Source: Seriola aureovittata
Taxonomy: Eukaryota > Chordata > Actinopteri > Carangiformes > Carangidae
Length of the DNA: 64,000 bases
NCBI RefSeq assembly: GCF_021018895.1
Contig: NC_079368.1
Span: forward strand, 11,911,001 to 11,975,000
Reading direction: 5' to 3'
The position numbers and the translations under genes are program-made. This document shows, in pieces, positions 24,546 through 38,229 of the stretch. A model generated the notes under the pieces. That model ran no database searches. It was not told the DNA's origin and was given only the letters and a program-made list of their open reading frames with translations. The first letter of the stretch is position 1; every line of letters starts with the position of its first letter.

Positions 24546-26023
24546 CGGAAACCCAACCCGTTGCCCCTCCCTCCTCCCCTCCCTCCCTCTCCCCCCTTTT
24601 CCTTGCTGTCTCACTACAGCAACCTCTCCTCCTCCTTGTCCCCTTCTTCACCAGTTACACGTATCCACGTGTGCACACAGACACACACACACACACACAC
24701 ACACATATGCATGCACATTTTACTGCTGTGGCTGGTGTGTACAGCCACCATTAAGCAGTCTTATTAAAGGGGAAGGTTGTGTGTGTTTGTGTGAGCGAGG
24801 AGTTGTGTGCATGAGGAAGTGCTTCTGGGCCGCAGCAGAGCTCCTTCGCTTATTTGCAATCAGGTCAGACAGACAGCACAGCCACATACACCACTGTCAC
24901 CTCCCTCTAGACTACCTTCTCTCTCCCTCTCTCTCCTCTCGCCCCATCCCTCTTTTCTATCTCTCCTCGCCTTCTCCCCCTCCCCCCTGTTCTGTGTTTT
25001 TCCCAGCTCCAGTGAAATAGCACATTTTGTCAAGAGTTGCATATCTCAATTATCTCCTTCGTAATACTGAGGACAGTCCTCTTTGTTTCACTAACTTACT
25101 CTCTCTGTCTCTTTCCCATGCTCCCTCTCTTTATCCCTCTCTCCTTCCCCTCCACCCCCCCTCTTAAATTACCTATTTCAATTTACCTCCATATATTTAA
25201 TCCTCACCTTGGTTGCCCTCACTCTGTTGTAGGTTAACTTAAAGCCAAAATACTGATTTCACATTGCACACTTGTGTCCTCATGTGACGAGGTATATCAT
25301 TTTCACATCTACCTTTTTATGTGTGAGTTTGTCCAACTGTGTGCTTATTTTTAACCACATGGTCCAAGTTAGTTTTTTTTGCTTTTCTGAAAAACTTTGC
25401 TCATATCCTATATAGTCTTTTCCGTAGTGTTTTTGGTTTGCACATCCAGGGGACCACTTTCCAGTGAAGTTACTCATGTGTGAGTTTCTGTTGGTGGCAC
25501 TTTTTTTTCTTCCTACTGCAACCACCCACCCAATGGGTGGCTAGCAAATGCTAACCACCCGTTTCCTCTTATGTTTATTCCAATCAAACTGCTGGTGCTG
25601 CTGCTGAAAATTTAAAATGCATGTCCTCCTGTGCACCAAAAGGATTTTTCTCATGAAAGACCAACCTGATACCAGATGTTTATAACAGCAAAAGTGACAG
25701 AAATGTGGAGAAAATGAGGTGGCCAGAAGTTGAATCAGTATTATGTTAGAACAGTTTGCAATGGGACGTAGTAAGATGGAAATGTATTTATATGGAACTG
25801 TGGAAGACCATCACTTTGAATTGACACCTTTCAAAACATTCTTGTGCTTGCTGTAGATATGTGTAGCTGGTCTGGTCTCAGTGATGGTGAGAAGCCAGCA
25901 CTAACAATACAAACACAGCAGTACCTTGTATGTACACTTACAGCAGGTATCCTCTATTATCTACATGTAATCTCACAATGGGAGCTCACACATCTGCTTC
26001 TCTTAGGATTCTGAAAATCGTTT

Positions 26024-26028
<5 letters not shown>

Positions 26029-26087
<59 letters not shown>
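26029..26087. repeat. (TG)n microsatellite
   Basis: A pure run of about 29 TG units. Confidence 0.95.
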
Positions 26088-26090
<3 letters not shown>

Positions 26091-26554
26091 GAGCGCCCAC
26101 ATATCTCTGAGTGTGCTTGTCAGTTAGCAGAATGTGTGTGTGCTACATTTTTATGCATACCTTCCTCTCTCCCTCTCTCCTTTCTGTGTCTCTTTACTAC
26201 TCCTTTTTTCATTGTGTAGATTCCCGCTGTTCATTTGCCTGTGTGTGTTTGTGTGTGAGGGAAAGAGAGTGTGTAAAAGAGAGAGAGGCAGAGATAGAGA
26301 GAGACTGGTAGTGGTTATTGAGGGGGCAGAGAGGCTCATGGGAGTTGTGCTAAGGGCCATAGTATCACTCCACTGTCTCTCAGGGCACATTGTTTATGCA
26401 TGGGGCCACATATGCAGCAGGCACAGACACTGACTGCAAACTCCCAGAGACACTGTGAGGCTGTATGTGCGTGCGCGTGGCTGTATGCACATAAAAGTGA
26501 GTACAGCCTGTGTGTATGTTTATGTTTTCTAAAACGTGCACATGTGTTTGTCTT

Positions 26555-26558
<4 letters not shown>

Positions 26559-26648
<90 letters not shown>
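26559..26648. repeat. (TG)n microsatellite
   Basis: A pure run of about 45 TG units followed by CACGCATTTGCGCGCGTG, a further Z-prone alternating stretch. Confidence 0.95.
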
Positions 26649-26649
<1 letters not shown>

Positions 26650-26951
26650 ACGCATTTGCGCGCGTGTGTGCGTTCATGCAAGAGAGGCTCCCGTCGCCAT
26701 TACAGCCCATAGGCGGGACAGTGATCTCATCCTCTGGTCTCCGTCTCTGACGTGTCAGCACCCTGCCGGCCATGTTGTTCACCTTCACACTGTTTCTCTC
26801 TGCTCTCTGGGAATCTGTTCACACACAAAACGCGTACACTTTTGCATATGTATGTGGTTGTATGTTCGTGTGTGTTTGTTAGAGTTTGATTTTGTGTGTG
26901 TGAGTTTGCCAGTCAGACAAGTGGAAGGTCAAGTACTTATGGCTGCTGCTA

Positions 26952-26973
26952 CCCCCCCCCCCCCCCCCCCCCC
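26952..26973. repeat. Poly(C) run of 22
   Basis: Twenty-two consecutive C. Homopolymer C of this length is rare and error-prone to sequence. The opposite strand is G22, able to form a quadruplex. Confidence 0.9.
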
Positions 26974-28219
26974 TTCTGCCTTCTCCCAGAGAGAAACAAG
27001 CTTGTGCCAGATGTCCTGTTAACAATCACCCCTCGGTCCTTCCTGACTTCGCCTCCATTTCATGTCTTTTCATCCTGCCTTTCCTCATTTAATTAACTTC
27101 GTCATCCAGTAAAATGCTGTGACAAGGACCCTGCTGCCTGTATTCTGCTTTCCCACACATTAACAAACATATTACTGACCCAGTGTGTACACTTTGTCCC
27201 CTCCTTTATAGGAAGTAGGTTTTATAACAGTCATTTTTCCCATTAACACATCTATGCACTCACACCTGTATACATACTGTGAGTCTCTTCTCCGTCTGTC
27301 TCTGACTGCTTTAGTGCAGTGATGCTCAGGCTAATGTCATACTAATGACTGTATCTCTATAAAGAAGTTGGAACTGTATAGCTTTAGTGAAATGAATTGC
27401 AGAGGGGTAAACTTCGACACTCAGTGATGATTTTTCTTCCCATCTTCAGGATATTTTGCTTAATTAATTACTGGAATCCAACATATAGTTAATTTGTATA
27501 TTGCAGATTCCATAAATTATATTATAGTATTATAATTATAAGTAATCATTTCATGTTATTGATGCGTCGTTTACACTACATATATACAGCACTTCACAAG
27601 TTTTTACCTTGGGATTTAAAATTTAGAGCAATTTATTAGATGTGAAATTAAAATTTTGTTCAAATGTTGGAAGTTCAAATGTGTTAAAGTAGTTCTTTAA
27701 CCCTCATTTATATACTGTATGTACGCTGGGGTCAGAAAAAGCATGAATAGTGTGTGTAGACAGGTATTATTTATGCATCCTTTACAAAGAAATACAACAT
27801 GACGTCCCTAATTAGAATACAGTACAACTGATTTTGAAAGATCAGGTTAAGGTGTTAACGTCATACATGTCAGCGATGGAGATTCAGCCACTGGCTTAAG
27901 ATGCCATGAGGTAATGGAGGTCATATCTGAACTACTACACTCTTATGTCATAATTTGCTTGGTTGCTGGCCAATCCACCTCCTCCCTTTTCATCTTAAGA
28001 GATGTCGTAGAAACCATCTATGTACGCGCTGCATTGATGTTGCAATGCATTGTGAAATGACATTTCTCCTCTGTGAGTGTCTGTCAGGAGTGGCTTTGAA
28101 AGAAATGTGTCATTGCAGTCTTGACAACAAGGTGGCACTCTGCACTAAGACAAATCCCCTGAGGCCTTTCTATCCCCCATGAGGACACCTTTCCCCAGTG
28201 AGGAGCCAAGGGAAACAAG

Positions 28220-28257
28220 GAGAGAGAGAGAGAGAGAGAGGGAGGGAGGGAGGGAGG

Positions 28258-28290
<33 letters not shown>
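28220..28290. repeat. (GA)n / (GGGA)n tract
   Basis: A homopurine tract of GA and GGGA units about 70 bases long. Confidence 0.9.
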
Positions 28291-28796
28291 CCTGTACTCT
28301 TCTGTGTGTGTTTACTGTGTGTGAATGTGAAGCTACAGAGATGCTTGCTTTCCAAGCACTCTGGTTGTTATTTGGCTAAGTGACTTGGGGGTCTTCCATA
28401 ACTGTTGGACATGTGTCTCTTGGTGTGCATGCCTGTGTCTATAAAAATGTATAATAAAGTAAACAGCATACGGTAACAATGAATAACCTATGGTGAAGAC
28501 AAGTCTGATTTAGCAGCCTTATCTATCAAAGACATTCCAATTGGGAATACACTTTTCTCACATAAGCTTTAAAGGTGTGTTTATTTAGTAAGTCACACTT
28601 ATGCTAAGTCAAACATTTTACAGTCTGAAATATTAGTATATGAAGTGGAGAATGTTCATTTTTATAGAAAAATAACTATTAAGACTATTTTCTATTCCAA
28701 GTAAAATTTTGGAAGTTTCAGAAAATGTTTGATGTCTCTTTGGTAGAGTTTAAAAGAGCTTTCTTGTCAAGGAGAGTAAAAAACAGAGGGGCCAGT

Positions 28797-28830
28797 TTGT
28801 GTGCGTGTGTGCGTGTGTGCGTGTGTGTGC

Positions 28831-28925
<95 letters not shown>

Positions 28926-28937
28926 TGTGTGTGTGTC
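28797..28937. repeat. Longest (TG)n microsatellite in the window
   Basis: About 140 bases. The first 40 carry TGCG interruptions, then a pure TG run, then one TA interruption. Confidence 0.95.
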
Positions 28938-29116
28938 TTTATATGAATGTCCCTGATTGTGCTCTGTGTGTGTGTGTGTGCAGCATGTCACTTCCTATCC
29001 TCTAAACAGAGTCCAGGTAGCAGTGTGTGAGGGTGCTGTTCTCACTGGAAAGAGATCACTGGCAAGTACGCCCAGAGCCATCTGCACCAGACCTCAGACT
29101 GAAACATCTGTGATAG

Positions 29117-29117
<1 letters not shown>

Positions 29118-29173
<56 letters not shown>
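29118..29173. repeat. (CA)n microsatellite
   Basis: A pure run of 28 CA units only 180 bases after the large TG tract. The two are complementary, so the pair could form a hairpin about 180 bases across. Confidence 0.95.
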
Positions 29174-29175
<2 letters not shown>

Positions 29176-29284
29176 GCTGATCACCATCCCATGAGAGGAA
29201 TATACACTTCTAAGTTGTCACACTGCTGTGATGTAGCTGTCATACACTGAGCATATGGTGCTAACCCCTTCCCCCCCAAACCTT

Positions 29285-29620
29285 AAGGTCCAACGTCAGA
29301 TGTGACAAGCTATGTGGAATTAGTCTCAATTCTTCTTTGAAATAAAGGGTAGTTATTCACATTACGCTGAGGTCACTCTCATAGCAACTGTCAAATTAGG
29401 GCGCATTTTGATTTGATTGCCAAACTACATGCGGGGGAGAGGCAGTGATGAGTGATTTTCAGCCTGCAGTTCAATAAAGGCTGATTTGTAATGGCTATGT
29501 TGAGCTTAGTCAATGTTGAGGTCATTCAACACTTGTTCTCCCGCTCTGTGTTATTATGGCAAGTCAGATCATGCAGCTGATAACAGATATGTGAAGTAAT
29601 TTCTATTTTATTTAAACCTC
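29285..29620. promoter_or_regulatory. Candidate non-coding element
   Basis: A unique island after the paired TG/CA tracts, with TTGATTTGATTGCC, TTCAATAAAGG and CTGATAACAG (GATA). No coding frame. Confidence 0.25.
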
Positions 29621-29960
29621 AGTGAGTGACACGTCTATACACTAAATACAGCGAGGGGCTGGTTGTGTAGTTGAACGACGTGAGATGTGAATCAAATAAT
29701 ATTTAATTCCTCACACTGGATAGATTCGGAGCTCCGCTTTCGCACAGTGTTTGTGTTATAGAGTCATTTGTAAAACGAAACAAACTCTCCTTAGTAAGCA
29801 GGTGATGTCAGGAATCTGACCCAAAAATATACACAAGTCAGACTCTTGGGCCAACACATATCAGGGTTTCAACTTCACTCTGACTTTGTTTATTTCACCG
29901 AACCTTTAGAATGTAAGCTCTTTTGAACAGCTAACTTATGATAGTTGTGTCTGTGTTTGC

Positions 29961-29993
<33 letters not shown>

Positions 29994-29999
29994 TGTGTG
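29961..29999. repeat. (TG)n microsatellite
   Basis: TG units with one TA interruption. Confidence 0.9.
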
Positions 30000-31294
30000 C
30001 ATGTGTGTGGTGGCCTAGGGTGTACAGTAGACTGTCAGACAGAGACTAATCACCTTGCTGTAGTGGTGATTGTATATTCAAGGGCTAATTCCTCTGTTGC
30101 TTAAAGGGTTGATTTGTCTGTTACCAACATCCATTGTTAGACTTTTCCACTATTTAACTGTAATCACAGTTATTAGGACATCAGCTGTTAATGAATAAAG
30201 AGGTTTTGATTGTTCTCTTGACTCAAATACAGCTACAATTGTAGCAGCGAGAGAAAGTATTGTTCCTGTTATCACTACTCAATGTCTACTTTTATAAACT
30301 ATAATTTGATTGTATGATTATTTCCCCTGTTTTCCTACTGAATTTTCTGCCTCTTTTTAATCTCCTCGCTGACTTCATTAGCCGTTATAATTCAATAACA
30401 CTTCCCGATCCATATATTTCATACTCACCAGCCTTCTTCCATTAGCTATCATTTAGAAACAGAAAAAGTCTCTAGTAGGGATGTTTGAAATTAGTATTTT
30501 GCTCATGGTCTTAATCCGAATCATCTATAACTGAATATCTGCCAAGTCCCAATCAGATATTTATATTTTCCTACATAATATAGCTTCACAGTGCACATTT
30601 AAACTAAAGTAGGGCTACATTAAAATGATCAAAGATAGCCCAATCTAGATATGATATGTTTGACACTTGAGCATGTTGGTATTACGGCACCCTCTCTTCA
30701 TCCCCGACATACAAAATGGCACCGAAATACGCCCAAAGCAAGTTTTTGTGAAGCCAAAATGGTTTTGCACAAACAGTTTATGTGCATACCATTAACTGAA
30801 ACTCCTTGCTGTTGTTTATGTATTGCCAGGATTTAATTGCAGCGTACCTGGCAATAACGGTTCCCCAATCAATTGAAAATTAAAACCTTAATACCAGTCC
30901 TATACATCAACTCAAGAAATCCCGAGTGTCTGCTGTAGATTTTGCTTTTTATCCTTAATTTACTCTGTGGGTTTGATGGTAAGGGTCCAATCCTGACTCA
31001 GTGTGTTTACCATCCCCGCCCGTTGCCCACACCAACCACACACACCCCCACCCCCTTTTCCCTTCTTCTCCTCCTGCTCTTCACTCTCCCCCTTCTTTGC
31101 CCCCCCCCCCCCAACCCTCCTCCCTACCCCAACCCCACTCTTCTAAAACTGAAAGTGCTGATTGCTTTAAAAGACCATACAGACACGTTGGCAGCCATTA
31201 TCTGTGGTTAGAGAGGACCAAGTAGAGAGCCAGGCCTTTTATCCCGACAACTCCGCTCCCTCCCACCCTCCCCCCCTGCTGGTTTGTGTATGTC

Positions 31295-31480
31295 AAAGCT
31301 GCGTAATTTGGCCCAACGTATGGCCCAGCGTGGCACAGTTAATGAGGGGCTGTTTGAGAGTTAAACGCACATGAATAATCATCGAGGAGCTGGAGGTACA
31401 GAGTAAAAGAGAGAGAGATTTGAATATCAACACATGCGGAGCGGGTCGAGGGGACTGGGTGATCAGAGACGGACAGTGTA
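31295..31480. promoter_or_regulatory. Candidate non-coding element
   Basis: It contains GCGTAATTTGGCCC, CAGTTAATGAGG, and TGAATAATCATCG with palindromic character. Unique sequence between C-rich and A/T-rich DNA. Confidence 0.3.
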
Positions 31481-31920
31481 TAGAGACATGTAATGGCAAC
31501 TGGGCTACAGGCCAGATATCAATATGAAAGTCAGAATGTTCTATCCAAGCAGTGAGCATATACTTGTTCATATTTGTGCATCCAAATATCTCTTCGTACA
31601 CATGTTTAAACAGCGAATGCACATTAATAATCTTTAATTTGTTGCTTTCTCCTTTGCCAGAATGCTTTGTATAACTTTTATGTTTCACAAGCAGAAAAAT
31701 ATCACATTCAAAATGACATGTCTATAGTAATTATGACAGTGTGAAGTGTACAGAGGGACAAACTAGGAGATGGTTGGGGTGGACGGATGGGTCAACAAAC
31801 CGCAGGACTCACACAGGGGAATGCTGTTTGTTTCGCATGTGAAACTGATAGTTGACAGTTCCACAATTATTGTAACCATGACGACGAAGGTCCTTTTACC
31901 TTAAGGAAGTATTTTAACAG

Positions 31921-31970
31921 AAACCACGATCTTTTCCTTAATCTAACCAGGTAGTTTTTGCGCCTAAACC
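31921..31970 (-). repeat. Dispersed repeat copy B (inverse of 13661-13708)
   Basis: AAACCACGATCTTTTCCTTA followed by ATCTAACCAGGTAGTTTTTG and CGCCTAAACC is the reverse complement of copy A with about 80 percent identity by eye. Adjacent GTAACCATGACGACGAAGG may belong to the same element. Confidence 0.5.
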
Positions 31971-32334
31971 CATCCAAACCATGTTTGCTCCACAACCTTC
32001 CATGTGTGTTTGTTATTGTAACCTGGGAAACAAAGGCGTGGTACACCTGGAGCTGGTATGCGGCTATGGGTTGTATCTGAGGGTGGGAACAAAAGACCTA
32101 TAGGGTTGTTTAGTTTGGAGGACTTGTTGTGTAGAAGGCTATTAAATAATTGACATTGAAGAGTAGTTGAACGAAAAACAAAACAACTTAATGCCAACAC
32201 TACTCGTGAATGAGCACTTTTGTCTCTAACAAGGGGAGAAGATTTCTGTGTATTTCCTCCGAGGGATGAGCACATGTGTCTAAAGTGGACTTCCAGGAAA
32301 AAAAAAACTAAATAATTCATATAAGCCTGATGTT

Positions 32335-32535
32335 TAGCAGCGCTGCCCTAGGATACGAGAATCCTTAGCGGTTGCAATTAGCTCCATTGAATTGCTGGCG
32401 TGGTGGATTTGGCTGCTAAATGGCCTGTTGTTGACATGTTTGTGGGCTTGTCAGGTGTTTGCATGGCTTGTGGTGGGTAGATACGGAGATTCCTCTCTGT
32501 GGGAAGTAAACAACGTGGTTCTAAAGGGATCCAGT
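32335..32535. promoter_or_regulatory. Candidate non-coding element
   Basis: Unique sequence with GCAATTAGCTCCATTGAATTG and GTTTGCATGG (octamer-like). It is repeat-free and of even composition. Confidence 0.3.
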
Positions 32536-35500
32536 GGGAACGCACAGTATATCAAATGAAATGAGAACAGGCCTACAGATGTTAAACAGGCATCTGCTTT
32601 ACTGCTTTTTATCGTAAAGTTGGTGTGATATGTACATTATACTGCTATTTGTAGCAATATATGTTCACACTTGAGTTTAATTTTAGTTGCCTTCCAACTC
32701 CACCAAGTCAGTTGAACCAGAACTCCAGAATCAAGGGCTGAGCACTGAATCCACATATTATCCAACTGCTGATTTAACACACTAATTAGACCATGGTGCA
32801 GGGGTGTTTAAACACGCAGGGATCCCTGTGCTCCAACAAAGACACACTCTGCCCAGCACCAGCTATCAGGGAGAAGGAGTGTAATGGTAGAAGTCAAAAC
32901 AGGGCCATTCATTTGCTCTTGTTGAGCTAAGTGCATTCTTGGCTCACAGTCGGGGGGCATCGCACCAGACTGTGCGGCTAAAGCCAGAGAGCCCATTTGT
33001 GGAGGCAAATGTCACCATGTCACACCGCCCTGCATCTCTGCATCTTTCTCTCACTGGCTGGTACCCTGCCGTGCCCTTCAGCTGTAACTCTTTCTCTGTG
33101 TTTACATCTGTTTCTCCTTCTTTCTCTCTCTCTATTTCAACCTGTGTCTCATTCTCAACCCCCTCATCATGTCCAGCTTTCTGTCTTTCAAATCAGTTAC
33201 TACTTACCACCGAAGCTGTCTTTTTCTTCCAGATTGTATCTGCCTCAACAGCCCCCCAAACGTTACCCTCACAGCTTAGCTTGTTTTGTGTCTACTTCTT
33301 TCCATTTGTGTTCTGGCGCTACCTTTTTCTTGCCAGTCATCATTCGGCCTCAGCTGAGGTCTAAAATTGGGATGCTTTTTCATAACATTCGTCCACTCTG
33401 TCTCCTCTGTCTCTGTCCTCCCTCCCTTTTCTCCTCTGTTATTTTTGTGTGTTTATAACACAGAAACTGAAGCTTAACTGAAGGAGAGTGATCAAGGCAA
33501 AGATGGAGAGTAATCTCTTTTATCCTTTCCATCCCTCATTCCTTCTTTCTCTCCCTTGCTCTTCCTCCCTCCCTCCCTCACTTGTGTGTCACAGAGAGTG
33601 TTTCATCTTTCCGGTGCCTGTTTGCCTTGTAACCAGAGCGCGCCCCATGGTTTGCATGTTGCCACTCTATCACAAAACCAAACAGTGTGCGTGTGCTCTC
33701 GGCTCGGCAAAATGTTTTATAAGGCAGTAACCGCGTGTGTGGAGCTGCCAAGATAATGAATAGGCGATGCAGCTCATGCATGCTAATGTTATGTTGTAAG
33801 CAGTTTTGTTGACAAGTGCTAATACTTCTTTCATACTATCATCAAAAGCAGCTAATACAACAGCCATTACTCCACAGCACTCCATGCAAGACATGATGGA
33901 TTGTGACCTTAATATAGGTTAGCCGAGTTTTGAAAGTTAAACAACCTGCAATAAATCACAGAATTATTACAATGCGTTTTAATTGGTTAAGGACTGTTTA
34001 TTTCCTAAAGAGGTAGGAAAAATTGGGTTTCTGCACTTTTTAATTTGCAAAGTGCATTTTCATTACAAATGGCAGTTTAATATTACCCTCTTTTGTCATG
34101 CAAAATACGCAACACACTGGCAATCTATTAATTGAACAAAAATGCGGTGCCAGCGTAAATCCTTCTCCCCTCTCACTCTGTCTCTCTGTGTCTCTTTCTC
34201 TCTCTCTCTCTCTCTCTCTCCCTCCCTCTCTCTCTCTCCCTCCACCTCTCGGGTGGTAAGAACTGGTAACATCGATCAGAACCAGAGACCAGGGAGACAA
34301 AGTTAAACACTCTCTCTCACTCCATGCCCGTCCCTATCTGCGGATGAAAATACAGCAACAAAACAGGGGAAAAATAAACAAAATACAGATGACAGGCCAT
34401 TGTCTGCTCTATGCCAGTAGCTTATTAAGAGATAGTAAATATGAGGGACATGCTTGGTAATTATGCCTGCCCCCCGTTGGTTTTGGATTTCAGCTCTTCT
34501 TTGCAGCAGTCACACATGATTCAGACAGTAGAGGCTGAAGCTTCTGTGTTTTCTTTTTAATGCTTAAGAAAAAACACAAGGTTCTATAAATACGAGGGTC
34601 ATTACATTACATACTGCACACCTTATAATAAAATCTCTCTATGACTTTTGCTTTTTTACTTTTGCTAAAACATCTTGTGGGTTTTTGACTTCACTATGCA
34701 TGCACTGCAATGTGCATTTATTAATATTTAATTTAAATAAGAAATCCACCCAGAAACACTTACGACACCTATTAGTTATGTTCAGTACCTTGATTTTCCA
34801 CGTCAATTTTGCTGATGTCTTTTATCCAGAATTTTTTGCTTTTTGGAGCGTTGGAGCGATATTCAACGGTCATACAGGCAGAACCCCATAATTGAAAAAA
34901 AGTAAAAGACGTCATACCATCATACAATGCATGAATACATTGAACATCACGGATTCATTTTTAACAGCACAGCTTTGCTTTTAGTTTGATTTATTCTTTT
35001 CATCCCTGCTTTTTTTTTTCTAGAGTATGCATTCTGTTTGAAACTTTTTTCTTTTTTTTTTGATGATTAAACCACTGCAGTCCTTGTGTTTGCTTTGATT
35101 GTAATTTTGGTGGTCAGGGACTATGATCTTGTTCTCATTGTGCACTCATTGTAAGTAATTTTTGAAGTGATGGCTAAATGTAAGATGTGAAAATATAACT
35201 TCTGACCCTAACTATACTATTTGAAATTAAAATCTTTCGGTACATGTACGGATGTTTATGTGCTTGACTTGTTTGACATGTGTTCATTATGATATCCTTG
35301 CTCCAACAAATCATTGTATAAAGAGTCATAGGTGGGTTAAAAGCTGATTCAATTTTTTTTTTCTCTATTTTTAATGAAGTTTACATATGGGTGAAAACGA
35401 TGTGAATCTTGAGAACTGAAACTGGAGTGGCGTATGACTCCCTGATGGCAGCATTACAACACGTTGCCAGCTGGCTTTGACAGGGTGCCACCCAGACATG

Positions 35501-35537
35501 TCACAGTGCTGTCCTGTGTCTCTAACCCTAGCCAACA

Positions 35538-35606
<69 letters not shown>
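35538..35606. repeat. (CA)n microsatellite
   Basis: A pure run of about 34 CA units. Confidence 0.95.
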
Positions 35607-35608
<2 letters not shown>

Positions 35609-37510
35609 AGCACTCAACACACAACTCACACACACACTATATCCCCTCGAGGCCATCACTCACCCGTCATTCTTCGATGCCTCGTAGACCAATCAGGCGC
35701 CGTCTCATGAGACGCAGTGTCACACATTTATGGATGCATGACAAAGTGCTCCTTGATTTCCCAGTGGCCACTGTCTGCAGCCTGCTCACGCTTCTAAACA
35801 TGCACGAACGTACACACACACACATGTGCCCGCACCCACAACACACTTTAATATGTGATACAGGATATGTGTCAAAGGATATTGCGTCAGGAGTGGGTGA
35901 GATGTTGTGAGGTCTGATCAGAAGGCAGTGTCCTGGGTCCATTTACAGAAAAGCAGAAATGTCAGTAATTCACAGAGACAGGATGTTTGTCATTTACATG
36001 CCATAGTAAAGAATTTCAAGCCGAGACAGTAACTTTCTAATCAAAACTTTTGTGCAAACATAACACTCGAGCACTTTTCTCTCACTGTACATCCTAGTTA
36101 CAATGTAATGCAGCAAACGAGGCCAGCCGCTGGGCACTAAAAGCATGCGGCTTCGGCTCATATAAGATGTGAGGCCATAACCACCCAGTCACCAGGCTAT
36201 TTTAGACTGCTCTTGGTTTGGCTTTGGACCCCAATTCATTCTGCAGCAGGAAAACATCCACGGCCCACCAGCACGCCCCCACCGATGGAGAGTAGCTTCT
36301 CTTTGATGTTGACATTTTAAAACAAGGAAAAAGCTCTGTGGTTGACCTGTGTTCCTCTCTCTCTCTCTCCTCCTGTGTTTTTGCTGCGTGTTTCTCTCTC
36401 TTTTCTTTTTCTTTTTCTCTCACATGTGTGTATATTGCATTGAGCCAGTCTAAATGAAGGGGCCTGTGAGGTACTGCTGAATGATTTCACTATTAGAATA
36501 GCGAGAGAGAGAGAGAAGGGAATTACTAATAGCAGTAGTCTGTTCAAGTTGCTCGGGTCTCTCAAAGTTACCTCTGCATGACCCACAAAAACAGTGATTT
36601 TGTTCAGGGAAAAGGCATTTTGGACCCATTACTCAAGCCATTGTGGTTGTGCACTCATATGAAACAAGGCGGGGAGGGAAGGGGTAAAGGCGAGGAAAGG
36701 TATAGCTGCAAAGCTCAATTGCAAACATAGCTTTTATGCTGGATGAAAGCAGAACTTCAATTGGCGAGAGCTTTCAGGGTCCTGTGTATGGGTTGCATTG
36801 AAGAAAGGCATACAGTAATGTTACAAAGCCATTTCTGCCACACTTTTGCACAATTACAGCCTTTTCTCTAAAAACGCGTTGTTTATAATAGGTGACTGAG
36901 ACAACAATTGCACTGGAGTAGCTTTGAAGCTGGGAGCTCTGTAGAGAGTCGAGGCACAATGCACGAAACATGTGACAATGAAGAAGAGCATAATCTTCAT
37001 AAACCAACAGCAAATCACCATTTAACCGCCACTGTGTGTGTATGTTCATGAATAATACTGCATATGTGTGAGAGAGTGTCTCTGTTTTCAAATCTTTGTG
37101 TTTGTGCAAATGTGTTTGTATGTGTGACTATCTCAGGGTTTTGCTTTTTTTCAAAATAAGCACAAGTGCCGTGAGACAGAAGTCCCTCCTCCCACCAAAC
37201 TCCTCTGTCAATCCCAACCATTTAGCGTTTTCTACGGTGACAGGGGCCACAACGGCCTGATGTTGTGACACCAGCTGCTGCGAATTCACTATCTTTTCTT
37301 AGCCAGCTATATGAAACAGTAATTGTTTGTGACACAAAGCTTGTGCTTATCCAAAACCCAACACTGTCTTAGGCTTATGTGAGATAAATCAGTCATAAAT
37401 CAATTTACCAAACCATATATTCTGAGTTGGCTTTTCAAACCGGGTGTGTTTTGGTAATGGAGTAATCCTTTTTAATAGAAAATACACACACCCACACTGT
37501 TCTTTTACAG

Positions 37511-37571
37511 AGTTTGATGGATTAGCTTTTCTGCTGAATTCCATGGATGACATCCTGGAGTGGAAATCCAG
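37511..37571 (+). other. Possible small exon (61 bases), unproven
   Basis: TTCTTTTACAG precedes and CCAG/GTGTGG follows an open stretch reading FDGLAFLLNSMDDILEWKS. Its end phase (AG left over) would join in frame to the kiaa0825 terminal exon at 54160. The peptide looks protein-like, but I could not align it to the expected penultimate part of KIAA0825. The donor is weak after +3. It could be an alternative exon or chance. Confidence 0.2.
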
Positions 37572-37666
37572 GTGTGGTGATCCTTTTATTTTTCCCTTTT
37601 TTGTGAGGTGGGGGTGGAGGGGAGTTGGAAATTGCAGACTGGATGGGTGATATGCCATCAAAAGAT

Positions 37667-37727
<61 letters not shown>

Positions 37728-37728
37728 T
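37667..37728. repeat. (GA)n microsatellite
   Basis: GA units with AAGACA interruptions at regular spacing. Confidence 0.9.
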
Positions 37729-38229
37729 GATGGAAACAGGCTTGTATAAGTTGTGTTTTTCATTATCAGATTCTTTACTGATATTTGTGATGTTAAAGTA
37801 TATAAATTGAAGATTTCCCTATTTTCTTTAACAAACACTAAAAGTTTCAGTTTCAGTGTTTTGTAAATCTAATGAGACACCATCTTTACAACAAATGAGT
37901 GTGACTACAGTGTTACAGTGTGAATTGAATTACTTAGTTTGGCTTTACAGCCAGTGTGCTGTACTTGTAATAATCTCCTACTCACCCTATAGTCAGTATA
38001 CTCAATCATGTAAAATACAATATTGCTGCTAATCTAACAGGACTGATCCTCATTGTACCAATTAGCCACAGAGTTGAAATGTTGAAATGGTTCACAGCAT
38101 TGTCTTCCAGCAAAAAGATTCATCACCTCTCAGCTATTTGTCTTTCACTCCCTTCATCCCTCCCTTTCCGCTTCTCTTCACCTTACCACTTCATACTCTC
38201 TTTCATGAATCCACGTCCACGGGTGCGGC

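Noticed and set aside
26336..27022. Frames of 116-170 residues on both strands
   Set aside because: They are driven by the TG/CA tract at 26559-26648 and the poly(C) run. Both strands are open equally, which shows that repeats and not selection keep them open.
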